From Melioribacteraceae bacterium (lineage in GTDB: Bacteria; Bacteroidota; Ignavibacteria; Ignavibacteriales; Melioribacteraceae): a stretch of 64,000 bases of DNA. Below, in pieces: positions 8,911 through 18,030 of the stretch; the stretch's first letter is position 1; every line of letters begins with the position of its first letter. The translations under genes and the position numbers were made by a program. Location of the stretch: assembly GCA_016927595.1 (NCBI GenBank), contig JAFGMI010000037.1, forward strand, positions 18,947-82,946, in the 5' to 3' direction. A model generated the notes under the pieces. It saw nothing but the letters and a program-made list of their open reading frames with translations. It made no database searches and was not told the DNA's origin.

Positions 8911-10410
8911 ATGGACACGAAATATTTAATAGGATATGATATTGGCAGCTCGTCAATAAAAGCAAGTATAATAAATGCATTTACAGGCGAAACAATTTAT
9001 TCAACTTTTTCACCCAAAGAAGAGATGAGCATTGATTCCCCCGAGATCGGCTGGGCTGAGCAGGATCCTGAAGTATGGTGGAATCATTTGGTAACTGCAA
9101 CTCATGAGATGACGCAAAATTGTGAGATTGATAAAACAGCTATCAGCGGAATAGGAATATCCTACCAGATGCACGGACTTGTTTTAATTGATAAGGATAA
9201 AAAAGTATTACGCCCTTCAATTATCTGGTGCGACAGCAGAGCAGTCGAATATGGCGACAAAGCATTCGGCGAACTTGGTAATGAATATTGTCTTTCAAAT
9301 CTGCTTAACTCCCCCGGCAATTTTACAGCCTCGAAACTTAAATGGGTAAAAGAGAACCAACCGGAAATTTATAATGATATATATAAAATTCTGCTTCCAG
9401 GAGATTATATAGCTCTTAAACTGACCGGGGAAGCAAGGACTACCATTTCGGGACTATCGGAAGGAGTTTTCTGGGACTATAAAAAGGCAGATATCTCCAC
9501 CGGACTGTTGGAATATTATGGATTAAAGAAAGAACATATTGCCGATATTGTCCCTACCTTCGGAATACAAGGCAGATTAACCGATGATGCTGCTGCAGAA
9601 TTAAGCCTGGTGCCTGGAATAATAATCGGTTACAGAGCAGGCGATCAGCCGAATAATGCTTTTTCGCTTAATGTGCTTAATCCAGGAGAAGTAGCTGCTA
9701 CAGCGGGCACATCGGGAGTTATTTATGGTGTAACCGATAAAATCACATACGACCCGCAATCACGTGTTAACAGTTTTGCCCATGTAAATTATTCGAAGGA
9801 CAATCCGATTCTTGGTGTGCTGCTCTGCATAAACGGTACAGGCATACTTAACAGCTGGATGCGCGGGACTATTCTTGATAAGAAGTACTCTTATCATGAA
9901 ATGAATGAACTTGCTGAGAGTGTTCCGATTGGTGCAGACGGACTAATGACAATTCCTTTTGGCAACGGCGCTGAACGGGTTTTGGCTAATAAGGATGTGA
10001 GGGCACAATTTGTCGGTTTCAATTTTAACAAACATAAAACTGCACATATATTCAGATCGATTCAGGAAGGTATTGTTTATTCTTTCAAATACGGACTGGA
10101 CATAATGCACGAAATGGGTCTGAATGTGAGTGTAGTCAGGGCTGGCAATGCTAATATGTTCCTGAGTCCACTTTTCTGCGAAGCATTATCAAACACCTGC
10201 AATATCTCGATAGAACTTTACAACAGCGATGGTTCAATTGGAGCCGCAAGGGGCGCGGGTGTTGGTGCCGGAATTTATAAAGATTTATCCGAAGCATTTA
10301 ACGGTTTCGAAAAAATAAGGACGTATACACCGGATAAACAAAAAGTTGAATTATATACAGCTGTTTATAAAAAATGGGAAATGCACCTGAATAATATTCT
10401 GAAAAACTAA
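8911..10410 (+). CDS. FGGY-family carbohydrate kinase, xylulokinase-like
   Basis: The protein has 499 residues when read from ATG 8911, where MDTKYLIGYDIGSSSIKAS gives the FGGY N-terminal phosphate-binding strand. An in-frame ATG at 8794 would add 39 residues unlike the family. AAGGA lies 5 bp before 8911, so I chose that start. The GISYQMHGLVLID segment (82-94) and IIWCDSRA (104-111) are typical of xylulokinases, and D245 in AGDQPNNA is the expected catalytic Asp. The likely reaction is ATP-dependent phosphorylation of D-xylulose in the cytoplasm, feeding the pentose phosphate pathway. Because a YiaK-like reductase is encoded next, phosphorylation of L-xylulose or 3-keto-L-gulonate is also possible. 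The gene is convergent with the minus-strand operon, with only 21 bp between the two stops. Confidence 0.82.
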   Translation: MDTKYLIGYDIGSSSIKASIINAFTGETIYSTFSPKEEMSIDSPEIGWAEQDPEVWWNHLVTATHEMTQNCEIDKTAISGIGISYQMHGLVLIDKDKKVLRPSIIWCDSRAVEYGDKAFGELGNEYCLSNLLNSPGNFTASKLKWVKENQPEIYNDIYKILLPGDYIALKLTGEARTTISGLSEGVFWDYKKADISTGLLEYYGLKKEHIADIVPTFGIQGRLTDDAAAELSLVPGIIIGYRAGDQPNNAFSLNVLNPGEVAATAGTSGVIYGVTDKITYDPQSRVNSFAHVNYSKDNPILGVLLCINGTGILNSWMRGTILDKKYSYHEMNELAESVPIGADGLMTIPFGNGAERVLANKDVRAQFVGFNFNKHKTAHIFRSIQEGIVYSFKYGLDIMHEMGLNVSVVRAGNANMFLSPLFCEALSNTCNISIELYNSDGSIGAARGAGVGAGIYKDLSEAFNGFEKIRTYTPDKQKVELYTAVYKKWEMHLNNILKN

Positions 10411-10431
10411 AAGTAGTCTAATAAATCTGTA

Positions 10432-11433
10432 CTAAAGATTATTAATCTCATTCCATATATCCGGATGAACCTCGATACCATTTACTGAATTATGCTGAAC
10501 AGAATTTAACACTCTCTCACCGGGGTATAATACTTCTTTCCGTTCATCAGCCGGCAATGAGGATTTTACATTAAGTATTATATCGTCAGCAATCATATCA
10601 ATTTGTTTATACGACATGCTTTTTACTGGATCAAAACAAATAAAAACCTGTGACATCCCCGTATCGATATTTTTAACACCCAGATCATGTGTTGCATTTC
10701 CGCCGGATAAAATAGCAGCTATAAGATCAAATAATATTGCAAGTCCGGCACCTTTCCAGTATCCTATCGGAAGTGCCCGATAAGAATCAAAAATTGCAGC
10801 TGCGTTTTCGGTAAGGTTACCTGATTGATCATATCCTCCGGGATAAGGCAGCGGTCTGTTTTCTCTGCGATAATTTGCGAGCTGACCATATGAATACTGA
10901 GATAATGCAAGATCTACAACCACATGCCCTTTCTTTCTCGGTACTGCAAGCGTTATTGGATTGTTGCCTATTTTAGGTTCTTTAGATTCCCAGGCGGGCA
11001 TTATTGGTATTGTGTTTGTCCAGCAGATTAATATGTAGCCTGCCTCGGCTGCTTTCCACCCGTATGCGCCGGGACGCATCCAGTGATTTGAATTTTTTAA
11101 TGTGACACAGCCTATACTATATTCTTTTGATAATTCAATTGCTCGGTCTGTAGCAAACCAGGCATTCAGCGGACCAGGTCCGTAATTAGCATCCCACTGT
11201 TCCCATGCTCCGTTAGATCTTATTAATGATGGTTTAGCTCCCGGTCGTACATAACCATTTTTAACCATATCAATTAATTCCGGAAAGCGATTCGTTCCGT
11301 GTGAAGCTACTCCGGCAAGATTATTTTTTGCCATGATATCAGCACATAGTTCTGCATCGTCTGATTTAAAACCATTTTTTATAAGTTTGCCAGCTAACAA
11401 ACTTTTTAGTTCTTCAAATTTTATAATCGGCAT
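10432..11433 (-). CDS. Ldh2-family NAD(P)H oxidoreductase, 2,3-diketo-L-gulonate reductase-like (YiaK/DlgD)
   Basis: The protein has 333 residues, the usual length for YiaK. ASHGTNRFP contains the conserved His (H45). SNHWMRPGAYGWKAAEAGYI (115-134) and SYRALPIGYWKGAGLAILFD closely resemble the E. coli YiaK sequence as I know it. YiaK reduces 2,3-diketo-L-gulonate to 3-keto-L-gulonate. In a pectin operon the natural substrate may instead be another keto-uronate, so the family call is firm and the substrate is not. It is the last gene of the minus-strand operon and is separated from the aldo/keto reductase gene by 62 bp. The usual partner decarboxylase and isomerases of the yia pathway are absent from the window, which argues against simple ascorbate or diketogulonate use. 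Confidence 0.8.
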   Translation of the reverse strand: MPIIKFEELKSLLAGKLIKNGFKSDDAELCADIMAKNNLAGVASHGTNRFPELIDMVKNGYVRPGAKPSLIRSNGAWEQWDANYGPGPLNAWFATDRAIELSKEYSIGCVTLKNSNHWMRPGAYGWKAAEAGYILICWTNTIPIMPAWESKEPKIGNNPITLAVPRKKGHVVVDLALSQYSYGQLANYRRENRPLPYPGGYDQSGNLTENAAAIFDSYRALPIGYWKGAGLAILFDLIAAILSGGNATHDLGVKNIDTGMSQVFICFDPVKSMSYKQIDMIADDIILNVKSSLPADERKEVLYPGERVLNSVQHNSVNGIEVHPDIWNEINNL

Positions 11434-11495
11434 GAATGAATTCCGATAAGACTGATAAGATTAACAGAATTAAATAATAAATAACCTACTCACGA

Positions 11496-12485
11496 CTAGA
11501 AATAGCGTGCATAGATCGTATCAATTTCTGAAATATCATCAGAATCTAAATTAATGTTACCCGACTCAGCATTCGAAAGAGTTTGCTCAACAGTTCTCGC
11601 ACCGCATAATAAATGAGTTATACCTTTTCGGTTAAAAGTCCAGGCAAGAGCTATTTGTAATACACCAGTGTTATGCTTATCAGCTATTCTTTCAGATTCT
11701 TTGAGCATAGAATTTATTTTAAGGATTGATTCCCTGGAAAAGAGCAATGTATTTTTCCTTACATCACCATCTGAAAATTCTCTGTCCGGTTTTATTTTCC
11801 CGGTTAACAATCCCTGAGCCAGCGGAGAATATGCGAGCAACGCAATATTATTTTCATAACAGTATTGAGCGTTACCTTCCTCTTCTGCCTTTCTGACAAG
11901 CATGCTGTACTTTTCCTGATCAGCATCCAGGGCACCATATCTTTTCATCTGCTCAACTGTGGCATTGGATGCCCCAATCGCTCTTATTTTCCCTTCCTCT
12001 TTTAGTTTAAGGAGTTCCGCCATGGTGTCTTCAATTGGTGTTGTCGAATCCTGCCAGTGAGTCTGGTAAAGATCAATATAATCTGTCTGAAGTCTTTTTA
12101 AACTTCTTTCAATTTCCACACGTATCGATTCCGGTCCGAGATATTTATAGACCTTGTATTTTGAATCTGATTTTCGCACAGTATCTTCATCAGTATTAAA
12201 ATAGAAGTCACCTTTTTCGAGATCCCATCTCATACCGCATTTTGTTGCAAGAATAATTTTGTCGCGTCTGTCTTCAAGAGCCTTTCCGACAATTTCCTCC
12301 GATCTCCCGAAACCATATATAGGAGCTGTGTCGATAAAATTTATACCGGCATCAATACTTGCATGAATGGTTTTAATGCTGGTTTCGTCATCTGCTCCTC
12401 CCCACATCCAGCCACCCATAACCCACGTACCCAGAGCAATTACGGAAGCATTCATATCTGTATTACCAATCCGCCTGTAAAGCAA
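11496..12485 (-). CDS. Aldo/keto reductase
   Basis: The protein has 329 residues and the AKR (alpha/beta)8 pattern. The catalytic tetrad is visible as D52 and Y57 in FIDTAPIYGFG, K82 in ATKCG, and H143 in YQTHWQD. SPLAQGLLTGKI is a typical later strand of this group. AKR enzymes reduce sugar aldehydes or ketones with NADPH. In this operon, between kduD and the YiaK-like gene, a role in handling uronate-derived aldehydes or reducing free uronic acids is plausible but unproven. The spacing to kduD is 27 bp, which supports cotranscription. Confidence 0.85.
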   Translation of the reverse strand: MLYRRIGNTDMNASVIALGTWVMGGWMWGGADDETSIKTIHASIDAGINFIDTAPIYGFGRSEEIVGKALEDRRDKIILATKCGMRWDLEKGDFYFNTDEDTVRKSDSKYKVYKYLGPESIRVEIERSLKRLQTDYIDLYQTHWQDSTTPIEDTMAELLKLKEEGKIRAIGASNATVEQMKRYGALDADQEKYSMLVRKAEEEGNAQYCYENNIALLAYSPLAQGLLTGKIKPDREFSDGDVRKNTLLFSRESILKINSMLKESERIADKHNTGVLQIALAWTFNRKGITHLLCGARTVEQTLSNAESGNINLDSDDISEIDTIYARYF

Positions 12486-12512
12486 GTTCCCTCCTTATCA
12501 TTAAGTTTAGAA

Positions 12513-13274
12513 TTACCTTCCCATCCAACCGCCATCTACAGTAACAACCGACCCATTTAAATAGTCCGATGCATCCGAGCATAGAAATACAACCGTTCCC
12601 ATTAAATCTTCGGGAGTACCCCATCTGCCTTGCGGTATTCTATCCAGTATTGCTTTGTTACGTACAGAATCTTCCCGTAAAGCTTTTGTATTTGCAGTTG
12701 CAATATAACCAGGAGCTATTGCATTTACCGTAATGCCTTTCGATGCCCATTCATTTGCAAATGCCATAGTAAGTTGTTTAATTCCTCCTTTTGAAGCTGC
12801 ATATCCTGGCACTGTAATTCCACCCTGAAACGAAAGAAGCGAGGCAATGAATACTACTTTTCCGTAGCCTCTCTGAAGCATTTCTTGTCCAATCTCCCTT
12901 GTAAGGACAAACTGAGCAGACAGATTAACCTCTATAACTTTATCCCAGTATTCATCGGGATGCTCTGCAATGGGTTTTCTGAGAATTGTTCCGGCATTGT
13001 TTACGAGTATATCAATTTTAGGGTGTTCAGCTTTAACATTTTTAATAAAATTGTACAGGTCATGCCGATCTGAAAAATCACAAACATATGAATAAAAATT
13101 TCTTCCGGTTTCCTTTATTAATTTCTCGCTTTCATCAAAATCGCTTTGATACGACACAGTTATTATATCGGCTCCTGCCTGTGCAAGTGCGAGTGCGTAA
13201 TACTGTCCGATGCCCTGGTTACCACCGGTTACCAGTGCAACTTTATCATTGAGCTTGAACTTATCAAGAATCAT
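12513..13274 (-). CDS. kduD: 2-deoxy-D-gluconate 3-dehydrogenase / 2-dehydro-3-deoxy-D-gluconate 5-dehydrogenase KduD
   Basis: The protein has 253 residues and is a classical SDR. TGGNQGIG (16-23) binds the cofactor, NNAG is at 92-95, and the catalytic residues are S145, Y158 and K162 in GYAASKGG. The length, the start ILDKFKLNDKVALVTGG and the end VTVDGGWMGR match KduD. It reduces 2,5-diketo-3-deoxygluconate (DKII) to 2-keto-3-deoxygluconate (KDG), the step after KduI in use of unsaturated galacturonate. It is 19 bp downstream of kduI, the standard pairing. KDG then goes to KdgK and KdgA, encoded at 32243-33946. Confidence 0.93.
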   Translation of the reverse strand: MILDKFKLNDKVALVTGGNQGIGQYYALALAQAGADIITVSYQSDFDESEKLIKETGRNFYSYVCDFSDRHDLYNFIKNVKAEHPKIDILVNNAGTILRKPIAEHPDEYWDKVIEVNLSAQFVLTREIGQEMLQRGYGKVVFIASLLSFQGGITVPGYAASKGGIKQLTMAFANEWASKGITVNAIAPGYIATANTKALREDSVRNKAILDRIPQGRWGTPEDLMGTVVFLCSDASDYLNGSVVTVDGGWMGR

Positions 13275-13293
13275 ATTACACTCCGGTTTAATT

Positions 13294-14127
13294 TTATTTT
13301 AGTTTATCCATAGGTATCCAGTCCATATCTTCAAATTCCTGATTCTCACCACCCATAGCCCAGATGAATGAATAATTTTTTATACCGCAGCCTGCATGCA
13401 TCGACCAGCTTGTGGAAAGAACTGCCTGCTTATCGCGGATAATTATATGCCTGGTTTCTTCCGGATCACCCAGAATATGGAACAGTAAAGAATCTTTTTC
13501 GATATTGAAATACATATAAACTTCAGAACGACGCTGATGCGTATGAGCAGGCATCGTATTCCAGACACTTCCTGATTCAAGTTCCGTCAGTCCCATAACC
13601 AGCTGACAGGTAGGCATTGTACCGGGATGAATATATTTATATATAGTTCTTTTATTCGCGCTTTCTGTAGTTCCGAGCTTTACTGGCGTGGATTTAGCAA
13701 AGCTTACATGAGTGGTAGGGTATTCTGTATGTGCCGGGTAACTGACAAAATAAAACTGCGCAGGTTTATTTGCAGTGGAACTCTTGAATTCAATAACCTT
13801 AGACCCGCGTCCAATATACAATGCATCTTTATGATTCATTGTGTAAGTTTTTTGGTCAATTTTAATAGAACCTTTATCGCCTATATTAATAACGCCTATT
13901 TCTCTGCGTTGAGTAAAATATTCTGCAGCCATTTCTTTTTTAGATGCTGTTAATTTTAACGGCTTTTTGGTCGGTACTGCAGAACCGGTTATTGATCGGT
14001 CAATATCCGAATAGACCATCGGGATTTTATTTTTTTGAAACAATGAATCAATTAAAAAACTATTTCGGATTTCATCAGTCGTCATTTTCCTGAATCCATT
14101 TGCATCAGGTGAATATCTTACTTCCAT
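13294..14127 (-). CDS. kduI: 5-dehydro-4-deoxy-D-glucuronate isomerase KduI
   Basis: The protein has 277 residues, the normal KduI length. The metal-binding residues of the second cupin fall at H195, H197, E202 and H244, in MPAHTHQRRSEVYMYF and WSMHAGCG. These match the E. coli pattern with a shift of one. It isomerises the 5-keto-4-deoxyuronate from ring-opened unsaturated galacturonate into DKII, the KduD substrate. Its place between gnd and kduD puts the unsaturated-uronate branch and the saturated-uronate branch in the same operon. Confidence 0.95.
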   Translation of the reverse strand: MEVRYSPDANGFRKMTTDEIRNSFLIDSLFQKNKIPMVYSDIDRSITGSAVPTKKPLKLTASKKEMAAEYFTQRREIGVINIGDKGSIKIDQKTYTMNHKDALYIGRGSKVIEFKSSTANKPAQFYFVSYPAHTEYPTTHVSFAKSTPVKLGTTESANKRTIYKYIHPGTMPTCQLVMGLTELESGSVWNTMPAHTHQRRSEVYMYFNIEKDSLLFHILGDPEETRHIIIRDKQAVLSTSWSMHAGCGIKNYSFIWAMGGENQEFEDMDWIPMDKLK

Positions 14128-14166
14128 ATCTAACTCCTGTCATAATTTTAATCTGTAATAAATTTC

Positions 14167-15618
14167 TTAGACTATATATGTTGATGAAGCTGTATCCCCG
14201 CCTCTTCCGGTCCAGTTAGTATGGAAAAATTCGCCCCTGGGTTTATCGATTCTCTCATACATATGAGCACCAAAATAATCCCTCTGAGCCTGAAGAAGAT
14301 TTGCCGGAAGTCTTTCGTTTCTGTATCCATCAAAATAGTTCAGGGCTGTTGACATCGCCGGAATCCAAATGCCGCTGCTTACTGAAGTGGCAACAACCCT
14401 TCGCCATGATTCCTGAGCACTTTCAATTTTCCCCTTGAAGAACGGATCCAGAAGCAGATTAGTTAAGGCAGGATTTTTGTCGAATGCTTCTTTAATCTTA
14501 CCCAGAAATACTGATCTTATGATACAACCGCCGCGCCACATCAGAGCTATTCCGCCGTAATTTAAATTCCAATTAAACTCTTCGGCGGCATATCGCATCA
14601 GTACATAACCCTGTGCATACGATACCAGTTTACTTGCATAAAGCGCATTCTTAATATCATTTATAAATTGCTTTTTATCACCTTTAAATTCTGGTTTGGG
14701 TCCTTTTAATATTCTGGATGCTTCAACCCTGTCGTTCTTCATTGCGGATAAACATCTTGCATATACTGCTTCACCGATAAGTGTAAGCGGAATGCCAAGT
14801 TCCAGTGAAACAATACCTGTCCATTTGCCCGTTCCTTTCTGACCCGCGGTATCCAGGATCTTGTCAACAAGCGGCTGACCATCCTCATCCTTAAAGGCAA
14901 GAATATCACGGGTAATTTCTATTAAATAGCTGTCCAGGTCGCCTTCATTCCATTCTTTGAAAACTTCGTGCATATCATTGGCTGACATTCCCAGTAAATC
15001 TTTCATAATCTGATATGCTTCGGTTATCAACTGCATATCGCCGTACTCTATCCCGTTATGTACCATTTTGACGAAATGCCCCGCACCGTTCTCACCTACC
15101 CAATCGCAGCAGGGTGTTCCGTCCTCAACTTTTGCAGCAATTGACTGAAAGATAGGTTTAACATGTTCCCATGCTTCGGGAGAGCCGCCAGGCATAATAG
15201 ACGGACCTTTAAGAGCCCCTTCCTCACCTCCGGAAACACCGGTACCGATGAACAGAAAGCCTTTCTCTTCAAGATATTTTGTTCTTCTTATACTGTCCGG
15301 GAAATGCGAGTTTCCGCCGTCGATTATTATATCTCCTTCCTCAAGAAACGGAATAACCTTTTCTATAAAATCATCAACAGGTTTACCGGCTTTAACCATA
15401 AGCATTACTTTTCGTGGTCTCTTTAACTTCTTAATCATCTCTTCTATAGTGTGAAACCCTATAATATTTTTATCTTTTGCCCTGCCATTAATAAAATTAT
15501 CTACCTTCTCAACAGTTCGGTTGTAAACTGCAACCGTATATCCATGACTTTCCATATTCAGCACTAGATTTTCGCCCATAACAGCAAGACCAACGAGTCC
15601 GATATCAGCTTTACTCAT
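14167..15618 (-). CDS. gnd: 6-phosphogluconate dehydrogenase, decarboxylating
   Basis: The protein has 483 residues, full length for the homodimeric Gnd family. The Rossmann motif is GLVGLAVMGENLVLN (7-21). VYNRT (31-35) carries the N-R-T residues that bind the NADP 2'-phosphate, so NADP is the probable cofactor. GTGVSGGEEGALKGPSIMPG (125-144) and KMVHNGIEYGD (184-194) hold the substrate-binding and catalytic Lys184 and Glu191. It converts 6-phosphogluconate to ribulose-5-phosphate, CO2 and NADPH. This is normally a housekeeping pentose-phosphate enzyme. Placing it 20 bp after the LarA-like gene and next to a sugar-acid kinase gene suggests that 6-phosphogluconate is an intermediate of uronate breakdown here. 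Confidence 0.95.
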   Translation of the reverse strand: MSKADIGLVGLAVMGENLVLNMESHGYTVAVYNRTVEKVDNFINGRAKDKNIIGFHTIEEMIKKLKRPRKVMLMVKAGKPVDDFIEKVIPFLEEGDIIIDGGNSHFPDSIRRTKYLEEKGFLFIGTGVSGGEEGALKGPSIMPGGSPEAWEHVKPIFQSIAAKVEDGTPCCDWVGENGAGHFVKMVHNGIEYGDMQLITEAYQIMKDLLGMSANDMHEVFKEWNEGDLDSYLIEITRDILAFKDEDGQPLVDKILDTAGQKGTGKWTGIVSLELGIPLTLIGEAVYARCLSAMKNDRVEASRILKGPKPEFKGDKKQFINDIKNALYASKLVSYAQGYVLMRYAAEEFNWNLNYGGIALMWRGGCIIRSVFLGKIKEAFDKNPALTNLLLDPFFKGKIESAQESWRRVVATSVSSGIWIPAMSTALNYFDGYRNERLPANLLQAQRDYFGAHMYERIDKPRGEFFHTNWTGRGGDTASSTYIV

Positions 15619-15638
15619 TTTTCGTTACTCCTTTAAAA

Positions 15639-16919
15639 TTATTTTTTGTTCTCAAATTTATTTTTATATGACCATAATCCTAGAGCAGGATTTGATATAT
15701 AATATATGCTTTCCCCATCAGGCATTGTATTAAATCCATCTCTCAAATTCTGAATATCATATTTTTTCAGCATTGAACTTAAATCTGCATAATTAAAATT
15801 CACACTCTCAATTTCCTCCTTCGTAAGGTGACCCGGACAGTATGTAATTTTAAACCGGTTTTCAGACGAACCGTGAATCAGATGTGCAGCAGCACTCAGG
15901 TTATTACGCAGTTCTTCATTTTCATCAACAAACTTCAGTATTTCAGGAGTTGTTACATAACCATATTTTCTGATCAGCCTGTCAATTTCCACATCTTCCC
16001 CGAATTCACGCAGTCCGGGTGCAAGTACAATCAACTCTCCATTATCGGCAATTGCCATCCTGGTTCTGTAGATACTCTTATTGCCGAGCCATGTGCTTTT
16101 AAATTCATGAGGATCGAGATATACCACAACCTTGTCTAAAGGTTCATCCAGCATTTGAAAATTAACCTTAAGAGATAAATCCGCGGCTAGTTTGAATACT
16201 TCGTAATCGTCTCCTATATACAGACCTCTCATAACTAATCTATTTTCATCGTCTTTCCCGATTACTGTCAGCACATATATAACCGGCAAATGCTTTGCAA
16301 AATTATCCGAAGCATAATTCAGTACTTTTCTTACGGGCGTATCAGCTCTGCCCATCATTCTCTCAAGACCGTAAACAGCTCCCAGGAAATGACTTTTATT
16401 AATGCCATCCTGACCACCTGTGCCTACAAAAATATTTTTGTTGTGGTTTGCCATACCTACTACCTCATGCGGCACGACCTGTCCTATGGAAAGTATTAAT
16501 TCATGTCCTCCCTGTTCAAGCAGTTTATTAACCTGGGCGGGCCAGCTGTAATTTACCTTACCCTCAGAGACATCATAAACAAATTCTTCAGGTACAATAC
16601 CGAGTGTAACAAGATCCTCTTTCCACTTGTGTACCCTGAATAAATCTCGTGGGATGTTGCCGAACATTTCTTCAATCTCGTTTTCACTCATAGGAGAGTG
16701 GGTTCCCAAAGCAGGCAGTATATCGGTTAATTTGTCGCTGTAATATTCATAAACATATCGTGTCAGTTTGCCTGCCATTGAGTGATATCTTGTAAAATCC
16801 GGAGGGATTGCAAGCACTTTTTTTCTGTTTCCCAGTTTTTCGAGAGAGGAAAACAGCCCTTCTTTTATCTCATTTTGACTTAAGGAAATATTTTCAGAAC
16901 CTTTCGCAAAATATATCAT
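15639..16919 (-). CDS. LarA-family nickel-pincer (lactate racemase superfamily) protein; predicted mannonate/gluconate 2-epimerase
   Basis: The protein has 426 residues and belongs to the LarA (formerly DUF2088) superfamily. Compared with my memory of Lactiplantibacillus LarA, the key residues line up. D41 and R44 in PPDFTR match D72/R75. H74 in LGTHSPMS matches H108. H151 in VVPHEV matches H174. K161 in NHNKNIFVG matches the cofactor-bearing K184, and H177 in INKSHFLG matches H200. The spacings H+10=K and K+16=H are conserved exactly. The protein should therefore carry the nickel-pincer nucleotide and invert a 2-hydroxyacid carbon. Lactate is an unlikely substrate here. D-mannonate and D-gluconate are C2 epimers, and the flanking genes make one and consume the other. 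That substrate assignment is inference. The start overlaps the kinase stop by 4 bp. The cofactor genes larB, larC and larE are not in the window. Confidence 0.8.
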   Translation of the reverse strand: MIYFAKGSENISLSQNEIKEGLFSSLEKLGNRKKVLAIPPDFTRYHSMAGKLTRYVYEYYSDKLTDILPALGTHSPMSENEIEEMFGNIPRDLFRVHKWKEDLVTLGIVPEEFVYDVSEGKVNYSWPAQVNKLLEQGGHELILSIGQVVPHEVVGMANHNKNIFVGTGGQDGINKSHFLGAVYGLERMMGRADTPVRKVLNYASDNFAKHLPVIYVLTVIGKDDENRLVMRGLYIGDDYEVFKLAADLSLKVNFQMLDEPLDKVVVYLDPHEFKSTWLGNKSIYRTRMAIADNGELIVLAPGLREFGEDVEIDRLIRKYGYVTTPEILKFVDENEELRNNLSAAAHLIHGSSENRFKITYCPGHLTKEEIESVNFNYADLSSMLKKYDIQNLRDGFNTMPDGESIYYISNPALGLWSYKNKFENKK

Positions 16920-17995
16920 CGCTTTACTCTCGCATTACCTTCCCAGATACTCCAAACCATTTCTTCATCTGCAGGAACAGCATAATCGGTCAGGAATGTT
17001 GTAGCTAATGCTCCGGTAGCCCAACCGAATTGTATCCATTTTTCGGGAGCCCAGTTTTTCAGAATACCATACAGCAGACCGCCTACAAATCCATCACCGC
17101 CTCCTATTCTATCAAGCACACTTATTTCACGCGGCATAACCAGATGCCAGTTTTCATCTTCGAGCATTATTCCGCCCCACATATGTTTATTTACGCTGAT
17201 AACTTCTCTGAGCGTTGTTGCAAAAACTTTTGCGTTTGAATACTTTTGCTTAACTCTGCTTATCATTTCTTTAAAGCTCTCAATTTTCGCTTCAATATTC
17301 TCTCCACCAGGTTCAGGACCTTCTATCCCGAGACAAAGCTGGAAATCTTCTTCATTACCAACAAGTATATCTGATAGAGAAGCTATTTCGGCGAATGCTT
17401 CGCTTAATTCTTTTTCTCTTCCCTTCCAGAAAGAAGCTCGGTAGTTCAGATCGAAAGAAATGGCTGTACCGTGTTGTTTTGCTTTTCTGGAAATTTCGAG
17501 ACAAAACTGACTGGTTTCCGGCGAGAGTGCTGCAATTAATCCCGATAAGTGGACAATCTGTACTCCTTCATCAGCGAAAATTCTGTCTAAATCGAAATCC
17601 TTAACATTCAATGTCCTTCCTACTTCTCCTGCTCTATCATTATGAACTCTGGGACCTCTGCTTCCTGAACCGCTGTCTGCAATATTAAATTGATGGCGAT
17701 AACCCCAGGGACCGCCCTGCTCAACTTCAGGTCCTTCGTAATCCATGTTTCTGCTTTTAAGATTGCTTTTTATCAATTTCGATATCGGACTGCCCTTCAC
17801 GAAAGCAGTTAAAACTTTTACCGGCATACCTAAAAAGGAAGCAATACTGGCAACATTAGTTTCTGCGCTTGTAGTCTGCATTCTGAAAGTTTCGCTGCTA
17901 TGGACCGGTTGTCCATCTATAGGTGAAATTCTAATTCCGATGCTCGTGGGCACCAGGATGGAGTACTTACAATTCTGTTTTAATTTAATTCCCAT
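16916..17995 (-). CDS. PfkB-family sugar-acid kinase, predicted gluconate kinase (alternatively KDG kinase)
   Basis: The protein has 359 residues. SFDLNYRASFW (180-190) and DRIGGGDGFVGGLLYG (295-310), with D301 as catalytic base, place it in the ribokinase/PfkB group near 2-keto-3-deoxygluconate kinases. The window also encodes a standard KdgK paired with KdgA at 32243-33946, so this paralogue probably has another substrate. The gene overlaps the LarA-like gene by 4 bp (ATGA) and is followed by gnd. That arrangement predicts gluconate as substrate and 6-phosphogluconate as product. The family cannot be split by substrate from sequence alone. KDG kinase remains the main alternative. Confidence 0.85.
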   Translation of the reverse strand: MGIKLKQNCKYSILVPTSIGIRISPIDGQPVHSSETFRMQTTSAETNVASIASFLGMPVKVLTAFVKGSPISKLIKSNLKSRNMDYEGPEVEQGGPWGYRHQFNIADSGSGSRGPRVHNDRAGEVGRTLNVKDFDLDRIFADEGVQIVHLSGLIAALSPETSQFCLEISRKAKQHGTAISFDLNYRASFWKGREKELSEAFAEIASLSDILVGNEEDFQLCLGIEGPEPGGENIEAKIESFKEMISRVKQKYSNAKVFATTLREVISVNKHMWGGIMLEDENWHLVMPREISVLDRIGGGDGFVGGLLYGILKNWAPEKWIQFGWATGALATTFLTDYAVPADEEMVWSIWEGNARVKR

Positions 17996-18030
17996 TCTAT
18001 TCCTTTATACTTGTGTCTGTTAATAATTAT

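Noticed and set aside
8911..10410. FGGY kinase as the gluconate kinase of the proposed bypass
   Set aside because: Its motifs are those of xylulokinase. The PfkB kinase coupled to the LarA gene is the better candidate.
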